Positions 51,311-64,000 of a stretch of DNA of 64,000 nucleotides are shown one piece after another. The DNA comes from Sycobia sp. Sy_11. Its lineage: Eukaryota; Arthropoda; Insecta; Hymenoptera; Epichrysomallidae. The notes beneath the pieces are model-generated. The model saw only the letters and a program-made list of their open reading frames with translations, did not search any database and was not told where the DNA came from. The stretch is from positions 1 through 64,000 of the forward strand of contig JACCIC010000368.1 of assembly GCA_018907035.1 (NCBI GenBank). The letters run 5' to 3'. How positions within the stretch are numbered: the first letter of the stretch is position 1; each line of letters begins with the position of its first letter. The translations under genes were made by a program, and so were the position numbers.

Positions 51311-53000
51311 GCGTACGTATTGTCTTATATATATATATATATATATATCTCGACGTCTTATTTTAATCCAAAACAAATATAACTGGATGGTAAAAGTAAG
51401 TCACGAAATCCTGTTATTGTATACGCTTATATACCTATTTCGAATTATGGGGCAGGGTTTCGAGGGAAAAGGAAAAACTTCTATAATATATAATATGCGC
51501 CTTACGAATTTCTTAGTTTTTGATGTTATATGTATTGTAGAGGCGCGTAAGGGGAAAAACTGAAATATATATTATACAACTGGTGTTGCAAAATATACGT
51601 AATATCTCAAAATTTTTTCGAACGATTCCTAATATATATATATATATATATATATTTCTTAATACATTATTATACACCTCTTCAATTCGAAAATATAGTA
51701 TTAACGAATAGGCGAAAATTATATAATACGAGTACGAAATAAACGTAGAAATATCGTTTTTCCTATTCGAAACCTAAAGAAGTATTACTCATCCAAAGAT
51801 TCGTTCGATAAGCAGTTTAATTTCATCACCTCCGACGCCGTTATAGGAGTAAAAAAAAAAAATAATAATAATAAGGAATGACCGAACGATCCACGCCATT
51901 TTAGTAGGCTAAGAGTCGAAGGGGTTTCCCTGCGACCTCAAAAGATTTTTCAAAACGTCTTTAAAACTTCCTTTAAAATTCTTGAACACGAATTCCGAGT
52001 GCCGAATGAGGAGAAAGCGGTAAATAAATTCTGATCGATATTTTAATGATTTAAAAGACCATCGAAGGAAGCCTATGCATTTTAATGAAAGTGTAAAACG
52101 TCTTGTTTATATTTTTCTCTCGGAAGCAGCTTTAATTTAAAAAATTGACAAATATTTATCAGGACTCGAGATATTGCAAATTTCACGATTATAAGTTGAA
52201 ATTTTTCGAGAAAGTTAAACACATCTCTCTGTATTTCTATTATAACTGTTGTTTTACTCAATGTGTTTAACCATAGACGATTTTACCGCGAAGCTTCAGA
52301 AATTTTCTATTGCAGTGCGTATTAATGTCCGCTAAAAATGTTCAAAAAATATCGTAGATTTTTAAGCGACTGCGCAAAGTAAAAAGCTCCTTCACTATTT
52401 GCCTTAAAGGCAATGTTATCAGTATTCGTTCCTCTTCAGCGAGCAATAATGTACGAATAATTGCTCGTTGCTCGATAATCAACGGCTTAACGTGCGTATG
52501 AATAGCCGCGATTGCCCACAATGATCGGCGAATAAATTTCATTTTACTTACGCCTGCATACGTTAAAATGTTTACGACCAGGTCGGGCCTCGACGCATTT
52601 TGAAAACGGCGAAGCCAGCTAATCGTTTTTTAACGTAAATCGTAATCGGCCAATGGCAAATTTTCGCGACTGCGTCGCCAACGGGACGGCAAAGGTCGAA
52701 CTTAGAATCGAATTGTCGCGTACGCAGTGTTTTGGCAAATTCTCGTCGATGCTCCCGAAAATCTCGGTCAAGCCGGGAGTTTTGGAAAATTCGTGGAAAT
52801 CCTCCTGCTCGTGCTGACCAACAGCAAACCCAACGCTGTGTATGCGCGTGCGGAAAAGTGCCGAGTATTATAATCGCATTAGGCGCGAGTGATTAAAAAG
52901 CAGGAAAGGTGCCGCATCGGGAGAATTGTCGCAGGGGCCGCCCAGCCGTTCTCCTACATAGAAATACTTCGCGACTTAGCTTGGACGCGCGCGCCTACGT
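50211..53000. other. Noncoding DNA with TA arrays
   Basis: TA arrays at 50245-50290, 50851-50886, 51117-51161, 51259-51306, 51329-51348 and 51632-51653. From 51660 to 52900 the DNA is unique and AT-rich, with no long microsatellite and no supported exon. Confidence 0.7.
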
Positions 53001-53009
53001 GAACGCGTG

Positions 53010-53043
<34 letters not shown>

Positions 53044-53312
53044 TTAGGCGCGCGCGAGACCCGTCCGCGTTGCCTTGGACGGGATCCCACGCAAGTGGCA
53101 TTGTTTGGATTCCTCGTTTACGGTATATATAAACATGCGTGTGCGCGCGCGCGTGTGTGTGTGTGTGTGTTTGTACGCGTGCGTATGCGTGTACCCTCGA
53201 CGCGGGCGCTCTACGAGATACAATGCGTGCTCTTGGGATATGCTAGACATCACGGTAGCGGCGGAAGCTTTTTTGGTGGAAAATCTCTGGCCCTACAGAA
53301 GCGTGCGCGCAT

Positions 53313-53356
<44 letters not shown>

Positions 53357-53968
53357 GATATAAATATATAGATTTTACGCGCTGTAGGAAAAAAAAAGAA
53401 AAATTCCCGCGTGCCTAATGATAACGTGGGCGAGAGCGCGTATACGCGCCGAAGCATCGGAGGAGGAGGAGAAGGAGGAATGCGCGAGTCTTTTTCAGCG
53501 CTTTTTCAGCGCTTTTTCACGGCGAAGGGAAAGTGCGCGGCGCGTCCAAGGAGCTGATGTGCGCGCTCGCCGAATCCCGGCGGCGTATTAAGTACTTACA
53601 TACGCGCAGATAATACTCCGGTACGTCGACATGTATACACCGTACTTCGCGCGCAACCTGCGAGGCTGCTACGGTAGTTTTATGTATCTATATATATATA
53701 TATACAGAAGCGCGCGTGCGTCCGCATGCGCGACCACGCGCGCACACGTACATCTGCGCAGAAGGACGTGCCTTGGTCCGATCGGTCGCGCGGGCAGAAC
53801 GCGGCGCGTGATTTCGGATGCGCGCGCGGTAACAGAGTTGCGAAAACCGCGCGCGTTCCTCGGCACGTCGGCCGAGGGAACTCGGGCGCGAGGCACTTTG
53901 GTCGGTGATTTTGCTTTTGATGTATTTGCGCGGGTATGTATAGAGTGAAAGGGTGAATGCGAGAGCTG

Positions 53969-54020
<52 letters not shown>

Positions 54021-54612
54021 AGGGCAGGGACGGGAATATATAACACGGGTCAGACAGTTAGCAGTATACGCGGCTATGGAAATTAGTATAAAATCGTTGA
54101 AAACATGGCCTCCTATGCGTATTTTCAATCTGCACGCCCGAAAAACTTATTTTCTCGATTTGTACCCGCAGAAGAAACTGTTTTCGCAAATTACGAAAAA
54201 TAACTGCTTGCGCGACTTAATTTATGCGGGCTGAGAATATTTATTTAATACAAATTCTTTGTACATTTTCAGAAAATCTCTATTCGGCAATTAGTTTTTC
54301 TCATTGTATGCTTTAAGAAAATTTATATGGTGCTGATGTAGTTGAAGATCTCCGCACGCTTGTAATAATCAACGAATCTGTTGTTATTGTATCAGTGTGA
54401 AATCTGTAATTACACACATACACACACCACCCACATACGTACACACGCACGCACGCGCGCGCACACATACACACACATAAATTCAAATTGTTTTTCTCAG
54501 ACAACGAACTCATTCTTTACCCAGATACACGCCATTCATTTTAAATATATTCACATACCGTGTAAGCTATAAAGAAGCTACGGAATTCTTGGCCACGCTA
54601 TGCTAACAAAGG

Positions 54613-54664
<52 letters not shown>

Positions 54665-54822
54665 AATTGTGCGGCGATAAAAGCAAACAGCTATTTGTCT
54701 GGTTGTTATTTCATTCTCAATGGCATTAAGGCAAGAGAATACATAGATGATGGCCGGTGTCTCTACATTGTCTTTAGAACAGACGCTAAGCCAATATCAT
54801 TCTGTATAGCTCATCTCCTCCG

Positions 54823-54865
<43 letters not shown>

Positions 54866-54969
54866 CAGTTGCTTCATAGACGTTTATATAAATTTACAAT
54901 AATTTCATATTCGATAAAAGCGAATCAATTCTACGGGTAATAACGCTTATTACGCCCATTTTCTCTAAC

Positions 54970-55027
<58 letters not shown>

Positions 55028-55305
55028 CAACCATATTATCGGCGCATTATCCCCGCAAAATCTGTCTATAGTGTTTTCGCTTGATCATTAGACAGAAGAG
55101 AAGTCTATAGGAAGGAAAAATTTTCCCGCTCGCTTAACCGAAGATCAACAGCTGGTACGCCCGTCCCATTAGACGAGAAACTTCACGACTATATGTACAT
55201 AAAATGTATTTTTCCATCGAGGCGGGGAGAAATTGATTTACGCTTGATGCGCAGTCGCGGGCTTCTCCAAAGAATTTCCGCTGGCGCGTGTATATGTACA
55301 TACTT

Positions 55306-55369
<64 letters not shown>

Positions 55370-55619
55370 ACTTACGATACAGGGACGGAGTGCGGAAAAA
55401 GTAAGCGAGCTCGTCTCGAGGAGCGCACGCGCGTATTGTGTACACGCGCAAAAATAATTACACGCCTCTTTCTCTTTTAAGCGGGCGCGCTTTGCGCCGC
55501 TAATAAGGGAGAGGAGAAAAAGAAGCGCATCTCGCGATCGCGAGATGGCGATCGCTCAGCTCGTAGGAGAGCGCGGCAGTTAAAAGGCCGCGCAGCGCCC
55601 GCGCATGCGGCGAGTGAGG

Positions 55620-55679
<60 letters not shown>

Positions 55680-56000
55680 GAATCGCCAACTTCCGTCCGT
55701 GCAGTGCACAGCCAAGGTCGGACTCGAAAGTATCACCTTCGTTCTTCCCCGTGCGCGGGGGAGAAAGCCCGTTTAGACGGGCGTGTACGCGCGTACGTGT
55801 ATATGTGTGTGGGTATGGATTGTTGTTTGTCCTCAGGTTGATTCAAGGATATTATATTATATGTATATACACTCATGATGCCGATTGAGACTCTATCGAC
55901 AGAAATGTTCAATGAACTGTTGTTTGTTCGTTATCGAGAATGCCGGTATATCTTTGCGGTTATATATAAATTTTTCATGTTCCTTTGTGATTCTCGAAAA
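53001..56000. other. Noncoding DNA rich in TC, GA, CA and TA arrays
   Basis: TC (53010-53038), GT (53153-53170), CA (53316-53355), GA (53976-54015), TA (54616-54660), TC (54826-54860), TA (54973-55022), TA (55310-55364) and GA (55622-55676) arrays. GC-rich spacers at 53400-53900 and 55380-55620. No gene is supported. Confidence 0.7.
53490..53522. repeat. 11-base tandem repeat, three copies
   Basis: The unit ctttttcagcg occurs at 53490-53500 and 53501-53511; a third copy (53512-53522) differs at two positions. Each unit contains AGCGCT-type palindromic junctions. Confidence 0.9.
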
Positions 56001-56466
56001 TTGTTATTTTCATAACGATGTAATTTCATTGACAATCTGCAAACGAAAGCCAAAGAATGCCGATAATTATTTAAACCTAGGTTTAAGTTAATCGTGGAAT
56101 ATAATTTTTTTTGTGGTTATCATATTTCTGCAGGATTACGTAATTTTCCTCGTTTACCTTTCTATGAAAAAGTTATCAAGTAGAAGAGATTTCTTATAGG
56201 ACTCGAGGTAAAATAGAAATTAAAAACTATTATGTAAATATCGTCGTTTGTACAACTGTAGATGAACGTAAAAAGCATTTTTAGATATTCAAATACGCAA
56301 TATAAACTCGTAGGAAATTAGCTTCGCAAGTATTCAATGTATTACAGACTGACGTCGGATGACATTTGTAACTTCTGTGTCTATAAATAATCTTTCGAGA
56401 GGTGAATGCTGCTCAAGATAATATTAAAAAACCTTTTAACGTCGTTTTATAAAAATTTAGACACAC

Positions 56467-56745
56467 TTGTTAGAGAACAGCTTCATTTTCCTAGTGTTTC
56501 AAGCAGAACCTTATTTTCTATGGTTTTTTTTATTGCTATATAGAATTGATAAATGTGAAAAATCAATAAAAGTTTTTCCGCATAAGGCATTAGAAACAGA
56601 TCTGAGCTTTGGGCCTCTTTTGCCAGGTCTATTAAAAATTCAAAAATTTGAATCCAGAATTTCTGAAACTGGCAACAAAGTATGTGAAATTGAAACTTCG
56701 ACTAATTTCTACGTGAATGACAATCGGCTTGAGAAAACATCTTGA
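56467..56745 (+). CDS. Weak hypothetical open frame (92 residues)
   Basis: I do not recognise it. After a hydrophobic start (MLENSFIFLVFQAEPYFLWF) it reads KCEKSIKVFPHKALETDLSF, then SRISETGNKVCEIETS, an ordinary protein-like composition. It could be an exon of an unseen gene, a decayed retrocopy or chance. An ag lies before CAGAACC near 56500, but no matching donor partner could be tested. Confidence 0.12.
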   Translation: MLENSFIFLVFQAEPYFLWFFLLLYRIDKCEKSIKVFPHKALETDLSFGPLLPGLLKIQKFESRISETGNKVCEIETSTNFYVNDNRLEKTS

Positions 56746-56894
56746 TCGCACAATAATTCAACCTTTTTCGGATCTGAGCTTAGGAATTGGATTTCGTATT
56801 CTCATATAATGATGATCGAAAGTATCCAAAATCCAAAGCATTGATGAAATATATAAACCTGACATTTGAATTTTACAAATCGAAATTGTAATAA

Positions 56895-57152
56895 ATGACT
56901 TGTTTCTTATTATCTTCTATGCCTAGAAGCAATATGAATTATTACGACTGCTACTATATAGAAGATATAATTCTTAAACATTTATTAAATAACAATGAGA
57001 TTTCAAATTCAATTACAGAAATTTATCGCCATCTTAGTAAGGATTTAATTGTTATTAAAATGAAGAATAAAATCAATGTGAATAAAAATCAGCATCGAGC
57101 TAAGTTATTACTCCTCTGTTTAATCGTTAGTACAAATTTTGTTAGAAAATAA
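56895..57152 (+). CDS. Weak hypothetical open frame (85 residues)
   Basis: I do not recognise it. It reads MNYYDCYYIEDIILKHLLNN and later RHLSKDLIVIKMKNKINVN. The Asn/Lys/Ile-rich composition is what AT-rich DNA gives by chance. It lies 150 bases downstream of another weak frame on the same strand. Confidence 0.1.
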   Translation: MTCFLLSSMPRSNMNYYDCYYIEDIILKHLLNNNEISNSITEIYRHLSKDLIVIKMKNKINVNKNQHRAKLLLLCLIVSTNFVRK

Positions 57153-57190
57153 TGAAAAAAAAAATCGAAGATAATGGGATGCGATAAAAA

Positions 57191-57237
57191 TTCAATTAAA
57201 CCAGATTGTATCGCGTAAAAATCCCATCCCGCTCCCG

Positions 57238-57291
<54 letters not shown>

Positions 57292-57685
57292 TGCACAATA
57301 CGCGTCCGGGCTGAATTGCAATCCCGTTTTCCTCCGCTTTCAATTTGCAGACTCGCTCCAGCGCGCCGCACGGGCGCGACTTTATGAAAAGACGCGTGGC
57401 CAACGGAACGAGGAAGAGCGCGCGCGCGCACGCGCTCACCGGGTACGTCGGGCCATTAGCTCCGATTCTCCCAGACGCGGGGGCCCGTGCTCGGCAGAAG
57501 GCCCCATAAGCCAACGAGCCGAGATTTTCGCACGGATCGGGCCGCCGCGATTCGCGCGATTGGGAGGCTCGCGCTGCTGCTGCTGACGACTATGCATCGG
57601 CTCTCGCGCGCGGCGTCATTTTTCCGGTTTCGCAGCGAGCGGCTCGATCAATGGAGTGCCGCGCGCGAGAAGCGTCCTCTTCCGC

Positions 57686-57743
<58 letters not shown>

Positions 57744-58017
57744 TCACACACGATAATACTCGACACCGTGGCTGCAGCACTCTCCAGCCGTGGCGCGCGC
57801 GGTGACATTTCACTTTCGTTAATGAATGATAGCGGGCCGAGGCGGGCGCGTATTTATGTGTATGTGTGCGTGTGTGTATTGGTACATTAGGCGGGCGTGG
57901 AACTTTCTCCCGCGCTCGGCTGGCGCGCGAAAAGGACGAGCAGCGCATGAAACTGCCTGCTCGAGCAAACGACTCCCGCAGTGGCCAATTACATGTATTT
58001 TGATATTCGTAAATATA

Positions 58018-58076
<59 letters not shown>

Positions 58077-58238
58077 CGGCGTCCATAAAACCGATAAATT
58101 CACCTTCCCTCCGCGGAAAGTTCCTATATGTTTGCGCAATGCGAGCTTTTCATTAATACAGCGTAGAGGACTATATATGACTCTCGCGACACGAGGCAAT
58201 GGAATTTTTGTCACGCGAAATATAAGAGTAAATATATA

Positions 58239-58287
<49 letters not shown>

Positions 58288-60000
58288 TGTAATGGCAGAT
58301 GAAGGCTGCGGGAACTTTCCGCGCTTTCTCCGCGCTGCGCGCACGCCAAGCCGGTCGTGTTCCGCGACATATTGTCCGAATAGGATGCGCTGTTGTCGTC
58401 GATTGTGTTCTTTTTTTTCATTCCTGCCTCTCCCCGAGTCTCCCGTGCCGGCAAAAATTCGCCGAGTTTTGGTTTAATTGCATGTACAACTGAGGGGGGG
58501 GGGGGCGAAAGCTTAACGAGGCTGCGGAGATCGTTGGCGCGTGTTAGGCAACCCTGGAAATGCCGTATAATCTGATATTCACAACGGAGCCCGGAGCTCA
58601 AGCACGTTGAAACCATGGATGCATTAAGGATTTAATTGAAAATTTTTCAATATTAAATTTTTAAGACTAGACCGGTCAAATATTTCATGATTCGAGCCGC
58701 GATGCGTTGTTCATACTACGAAACAACAATTATATTTTCGATATCGACAGTTCGCGAACCACAAAACGGTTTTTGAACGTTTAGGAATTCGAATAATCTT
58801 AGGTCTGTTCGAAGAAGTACCAGAGAATTTTTCGAGTGAGACACATTTTACAAAGACCTTGAACGAGGTCTCAAAGTTACAAAAATTTTGGAGGCACTCG
58901 ATTGGTTAAAAATCAACGAATTCTATAGTAAATTCTCGAAATATCGACGACTTAGCGCGGATTTTTAATGATGTTTTACTAATAAGTAAAAAATCCATCG
59001 ATTTTCATGGTAAATGCGCTAACTTCTGCGGCGTGGATCAATGGATGTACATTTGACAACATATTGTCAATCCTTTGCCTTATCGATTGAAATAAATTAC
59101 AGGTATAAGTCATCTATATGTGGACTTATTTCGTTATTATTATTATTATTAGACCACACCGATTTTATGTAAATTCAATCAACATATGTTAGCGAGCAAA
59201 CTTGATCATTTTCGTTAGGTCATGGACTTTTTTTTTTATATTATTCCGATCTAATAGAACCTCTGTCGTATTTCATGCATGTCTCTTGGAATCTCATAAA
59301 TTTGTACATATACTCCATACGAGTACTTTCATTTCACTGAAATTGGAACGTATCATTTCCTTTGCAAAATTTAATTCACAAGGTGCATTAATTTTGAAAA
59401 TGCTCAAAAAAAAGCTCAAAGCTCTTCGATATAGATAGCTCTGCCCAATCCCACCGGATGCACAAAGCGAATATGCTCTGCACTCGTGGCTGTTAACACG
59501 AGAAACCGTAAACTCCAACAAACCGATTTTATCCATATATATATATATATACCCTCGAAACATCGCCGCGACGAACTACTACGTGCAGATACTGTCGATC
59601 GAGCGGTTTAACGGGTCATCGCTCCTGGAGGTGCGCGAGATACTCGAAAACGCGAATCGCGCGCGACGAGAGATAATTCCAGGAGACCGCGAGCGCGCAT
59701 CTTTCTAATTAGAGGCCGCGGGCGCCGCAGTGCCTCCCCCCCTCTTTCTCTCTCTCTCTCAAACTGACGCGCGGAGTGCCGTGTGCTGATACGGAATCTC
59801 TTTCCCGATACACACACACACACACAAACACACACACATATTTATATATACGAAGTCGAAGAAGCGAACGTGCGGCAGCTGCCGAGTAGAGTGTGTAGGG
59901 CGGGGGAGGGGGCAGACGCGATGAGAAAAAGGTAAAAAGGCAAAGAGCGCGGACTGGTTGATGACTCGTCGCGCGCTCGTATGTATACACACATACGCAC
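57191..60000. other. Noncoding DNA with GC-rich parts, TA arrays and G12 run
   Basis: TC array (57240-57287), CpG-rich stretch (57300-57680), TA arrays (57691-57737, 58021-58072 and 58236-58282) and a 12-base G-run (58494-58505). AT-rich unique DNA fills 58620-59450. CpG-rich sequence resumes at 59600-59760. No exon is supported. Confidence 0.7.
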
Positions 60001-60132
60001 GGGTATTTTCTATGTGTGTGTACCGGCGCGACGTTGGCGTTACCTCGATCCCTCGGGGTCTGGGTCACTTGGTTAAGGAGTATATCAAAGCCCGAAATAA
60101 CGGGTCTTTCTCTCCTCCTCCTACTCCTCTGC

Positions 60133-60170
<38 letters not shown>

Positions 60171-60451
60171 TCTTCGTTCCTCTTATACTCGTGACGACGC
60201 GGCTCGAATTGAAAATGCGCCTTCGCATCGCAGGAGACGGAGCACGCGCCGTAGGTCGGTTACTTTTCGAGAACGCGAACTTCTCTCGCTCTCTCTCACT
60301 CTCTCTCTCTCTCTTTCTCTCACACGTAGTCTCTTTAGATATTTCAGATGTTTTTTATCTTTCGCCGCGGCGTGCGCGCGACGAGATCAGCGCGCAGTTT
60401 TGAATTACGGAAGAACTATATAGTTTCTCTCAAAGCCTCGTGTGCACAGAA

Positions 60452-60501
<50 letters not shown>

Positions 60502-61069
60502 ATGTTTGTTTGCATATATATACACGCGCGTCCACGCGGAGGTGCGTATAATATGCACGCGGCGATATTAGCGTTTCCCCGCCGGTTATCGGGTTACCCG
60601 CGCGCGCCATGCGGCGCGGCCGGCTTTTGCAAGAGCCGCGCCGGGACAGTTTAAATTTTAGACGAGCCCGCGATATTGGATTACCCCGCGCCCGACGCGG
60701 CCCCCGCGAGGTCGTTGCGAAAAGCACACACACACACACACATCCGCGCACAGAGCTAATTGCCGGTTCGCGAGCATCGAACTGGACGGCGCTGCGCGCA
60801 CGAGATTTACAAGCGATACGATACGGTTATTCACTTTCTCATTATCATTATTATTAATATTATTATTGTTATTATTATCATCATTACCATTATTACTATT
60901 GCTTTCGCAATTAGAAAATAACTCGCGTCGATGGGGAATTTTAGTCACGTGGCGGCGATGCCGGATAATATATACGTTTGACTTTAATCAGTTACTATGT
61001 AACGTACCATTCGCACGCACGCGCACGCACGCGCGCACAACAATAATAGCCTGTAAACCGCTGTAAATG

Positions 61070-61134
<65 letters not shown>

Positions 61135-62258
61135 ATCTAAAAGCATTTCCAGAGATGCCTTTAAGAATCGGCGCGGAGCGCGAATAAAAGAGACGTGTCG
61201 CACCGAGGGAAATCCTTTGCGCGCAAAATGCACGCGGCGAGCGTCATTTGTCGCATACCAATGCGAACGCCAGGGGTCGAAAACGGCTTGATATTCCACT
61301 CGATGCCGAGAGCAACGCTCTTTTACGTAACGGAAGAAAAAAAAAAATAGAAATCGCGCGCTCCTCGCGGTAAAGTTTTATATCTATCGGTGAAATTACA
61401 GACTGTTATAGAGAAATTAAAATATTATTTTATATAAAAAAAAATAAAAAAGTTTCCTGTTTTTTTCGTTTCATTTACCAATATACGGCACGTTAAAAAC
61501 GATCGTTTATTGAGAATTCCACTTTTTAATTATATTTAAAAAAAAAAAGTCGCCAAAGCATTCGAATTTGTTGAAAAAATTCGCGATAAAGCCTTCGACA
61601 AAGGACATCGATAAAAGTATATGTATATATATATTTAAAACCTATACATTATCGGAAATAAGTATATAATTGGAGGCATAAAACTATCCGATATTGCAAA
61701 AGTTTATGGGCGTCCTACAAAAATTGTCTCCTTCTGGAGAGATACGCGCAAACTTTCAGCCGGCGCTTTATACGGTCTCTCTATAATTAGAAATGTTTAA
61801 ATGCACTTTCCTTTTTGCGAAATTTTCAAGGTTCGAAATCGCCAACTGTCCGGCTTTCATATTGATCAATTTCTAAAGGTTTCCCCCCCCCTCCTCGCGT
61901 CGAGGAAGTGGCCGTTTTATACGCAATCATTGAAAAGAAATTCAGGATGACTTCGCATTGGCGGCTCGTACGAGAAACTGTCGGATGAAAACGAATGGGG
62001 GGGGGGGGTTGAATGTGCAAACGTTTTTGGTTCTGAGCCGAAGATATTGGGATAATTAACATAGCGAAGAATGGTGGGCGAGTCGGCGTCTGTCAATAGT
62101 TGCGGATAGTTTCTAAAAAGTTCAAAATCAAGAAAAGAAAAAGAACGAAACTCAACGTACATTCTGTAAATATTTGATCAAGTTTTACCGAGGATGGATT
62201 AACAAGTGGATGGTAAAAAATTCAAAATGAAACCGAGGTGCGATTACAAAAAAATTTT

Positions 62259-62323
<65 letters not shown>

Positions 62324-63749
62324 TAAAAAACGTGGTTTAACTCGTAAATTCCAAAGAAGTATAATACAATTGTATATATATATTTATAAAAATATATGAA
62401 AAGATACCATTGAGAGAGCTACCGATCTTTGAAAGTTCGCACGTAAACAAGAAATTATCGTTGCTGTTTGAATTATTTTCATTTATAACTATTATCCGAA
62501 GTCTTGGACCGATCGAGCAGATTCGTTTCAAGCACCAAAACAAAAAGACCAGTTACGAATCAGAGGAAATGTGAAAAATAAAACACGAGTACTTCGGCGA
62601 CCAGTAGAACGACGTTGAGTACGCACGGACTTGCGAAAATAAGAGGTAGATATGAATTAATCTAAAAATGAAGGCGGACCGTCGTGTTTGATTGCATTTA
62701 TTTTATTATATATATATATATATTTTTTTTTTTGATACACGTATAAATTATACACATATTCTTTGAAAGCTTTTCCGTATCTTAACTTTCCAGTAATAAA
62801 TCATCGATATAATAATGTTAATCTCGCCACGTCCAAGCTGTCTTTTTTTCATTCCTCGTGCATTCACACGTTCACGATCAAATCCAGCGTAACGTTATAG
62901 GACACGGACTCGTTTTATGTCATTGCAAAAGAATGTACCGTGGCAAAGGATTTTCAACACGGGGTGGGGAGAGGGACAATAATTATTTATGCGGCTCGAA
63001 CGGTCACGTGTTTTTTTTTCCTAGACTGCCAGCAGGTCGCGCAAATAAGTATTGGACACGTGAATTCAGCAGAATTTTCACACTATATCAGTGCGCGCTT
63101 CTACTCCGCGTACTTCAATGTCTTTCCAATTTCATGGGGGGGGGGGGTGGTGAAACGAAACGGTGCATTTGTTATCCCGTGTTGCCGAACGTTGGCTGTT
63201 TTGATCGTCGAGGCCAGCGAACAAGGGCGAAAAAAAATCCGAGAAGGCTTCCCACCGGATCGCGCGCCACAACTGCAATAATGTCCCCTCGATCGTCGGC
63301 TTATCATCGCCGCAGCGAGTCGCAGGACTATTCCATTATCCGATCGGGCCGCGAGCTCGCCCGGGCTGCGCGCGCGCTGCCGACCGTGTGCAATAATACA
63401 GCGATACCCGGGGATTGGCGGGCGGGGAAGCAGCGATAAAGGGCCAACGGCCCCGACGCGACCGCGCCTCCCGCGCGGACACAGGCACGCGGATCGGCCC
63501 CGCTCTTTCGCGTACGCGACCCCCTTCCTGCGCAGCACGCGCGCGCATCGAGATCGCGAGAGCCCCTTTTCACTCCCTCCGTCCCACCCCCTCCTCCTTT
63601 ATCCGAGGCCGGGATCTTAAGTAGATGGCTTACAGGGAGAGACGCAAATTGAAAGCTCGCGGACTGCCGCAGCGGCGCGCCACAGAACCGATTCTCCCGG
63701 AAGGTGCATATATATATACATACACACATATTCGTAAATATACCTATAC

Positions 63750-63799
<50 letters not shown>

Positions 63800-64000
63800 A
63801 TAGAAAGTAGGTGTGGTTGACTTGGGCGAGCTGCTAAGCCGATACCGATCGAGGTCGATCCCCGCTCCATACAGCGAGAGCGCCCGCCGCGTCGGGAGAG
63901 AATGAAAAGTATATATATATATATATATATATACACGCGTGCGCGCGCGTGTGTGCACGTGTGTACGTGTGTATTTGTCAGTGTGTATGCAAGATAATAT
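60001..64000. other. Noncoding DNA at the right edge
   Basis: TC arrays (60136-60167 and 60283-60321), TA arrays (60455-60484, 61069-61122, 62273-62319, 63750-63790 and 63910-63932) and G12 runs (61997-62008 and 63136-63147). CpG-rich stretches lie at 60520-60800 and 63210-63560. A trinucleotide-rich stretch (60841-60900) is listed separately. The fw signal exon could lie here, but nothing decisive is visible. Confidence 0.65.
60841..60900. repeat. Imperfect (ATT/ATC)n trinucleotide stretch
   Basis: Sixty bases built almost only from ATT, ATC and TTA-type triplets with substitutions. It is a decayed trinucleotide microsatellite. Confidence 0.9.

Larger units (their letters stand above)
56001..57190. 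other. AT-rich unique stretch with two weak open frames
   Basis: It has no microsatellite and a clearly AT-rich composition, like a small island within repeat-rich DNA. Two plus-strand frames (56467-56745 and 56895-57152) have ordinary composition and are listed separately at low confidence. Confidence 0.55.

Noticed and set aside
52380..52500. Possible microRNA-like hairpin around gcgagcaat...attgctcgt
   Set aside because: The stem is only about 9 bp plus a few more after a mismatch, and the whole hairpin is about 30 bases, too short for a microRNA precursor. No known insect microRNA seed was recognised.
53669..54046. Minus-strand frame starting with a hydrophobic Leu/Ser run, considered as the fw signal peptide
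   Set aside because: The hydrophobic stretch is the translation of a GA/TC array, and no donor in the required phase follows it convincingly.
57819..58616. 265-codon minus-strand frame
   Set aside because: Two TA arrays supply most of its length as Ile-Tyr repeats. The remainder has no protein-like pattern, and no signal peptide suitable for the fw first exon is present.

Overview
This window looks like nuclear DNA from an insect, probably a hymenopteran; the order is an inference from the style of the sequence, not a measurement. Coding sequence is sparse and intron-split, splice sites follow the GT-AG rule, and intergenic and intronic DNA is packed with long (TA)n, (GA/TC)n and (CA/GT)n arrays and G, A and T homopolymers. 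Most long open frames are translations of these arrays (Ile-Tyr, Ser-Leu, Cys-Val, His-Thr repeats), not genes.

Two protein-coding genes can be read with confidence, both on the minus strand. The first (24155-24774, with a probable noncoding first exon ending at 25813) encodes non-muscle myosin II regulatory light chain (spaghetti squash type), 174 residues in two coding exons. It is complete, including the paired Thr/Ser phosphorylation site. The second (28165-47569) encodes a furrowed-type selectin-like adhesion receptor. I reconstructed 21 exons whose phases all fit, giving 1,096 residues: a split sushi/CCP domain, an F5/8-type fucolectin (FTP) domain, a C-type lectin domain, ten more CCP domains, one transmembrane helix and a 97-residue tyrosine-rich tail. 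The signal-peptide exon was not found. It lies somewhere above 47.57 kb or outside the window.

Layout. 1-22.5 kb: no supportable gene; microsatellites, purine or pyrimidine tracts, a G/T-rich block at 1.29-1.72 kb and a CpG-rich stretch at 20.4-22.1 kb. 22.5-28.9 kb: AT-rich, nearly free of microsatellites, holding the light-chain gene and the 3' end of the receptor gene. 28.9-47.6 kb: the receptor gene, with many introns carrying TA arrays. 47.6-64 kb: no supportable coding exon; probably first intron and/or upstream DNA of the receptor gene, again rich in repeats.

The two genes lie in the same orientation with the light-chain gene downstream. From family knowledge both bear on epithelial shape: furrowed takes part in planar cell polarity through Frizzled, and the light chain activates actomyosin contraction. 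The sequence shows no direct link beyond adjacency. I did not find an obviously new biological system; the more interesting points are details of the receptor, its repeat-laden introns, and the sharp change in sequence texture around the light-chain gene.
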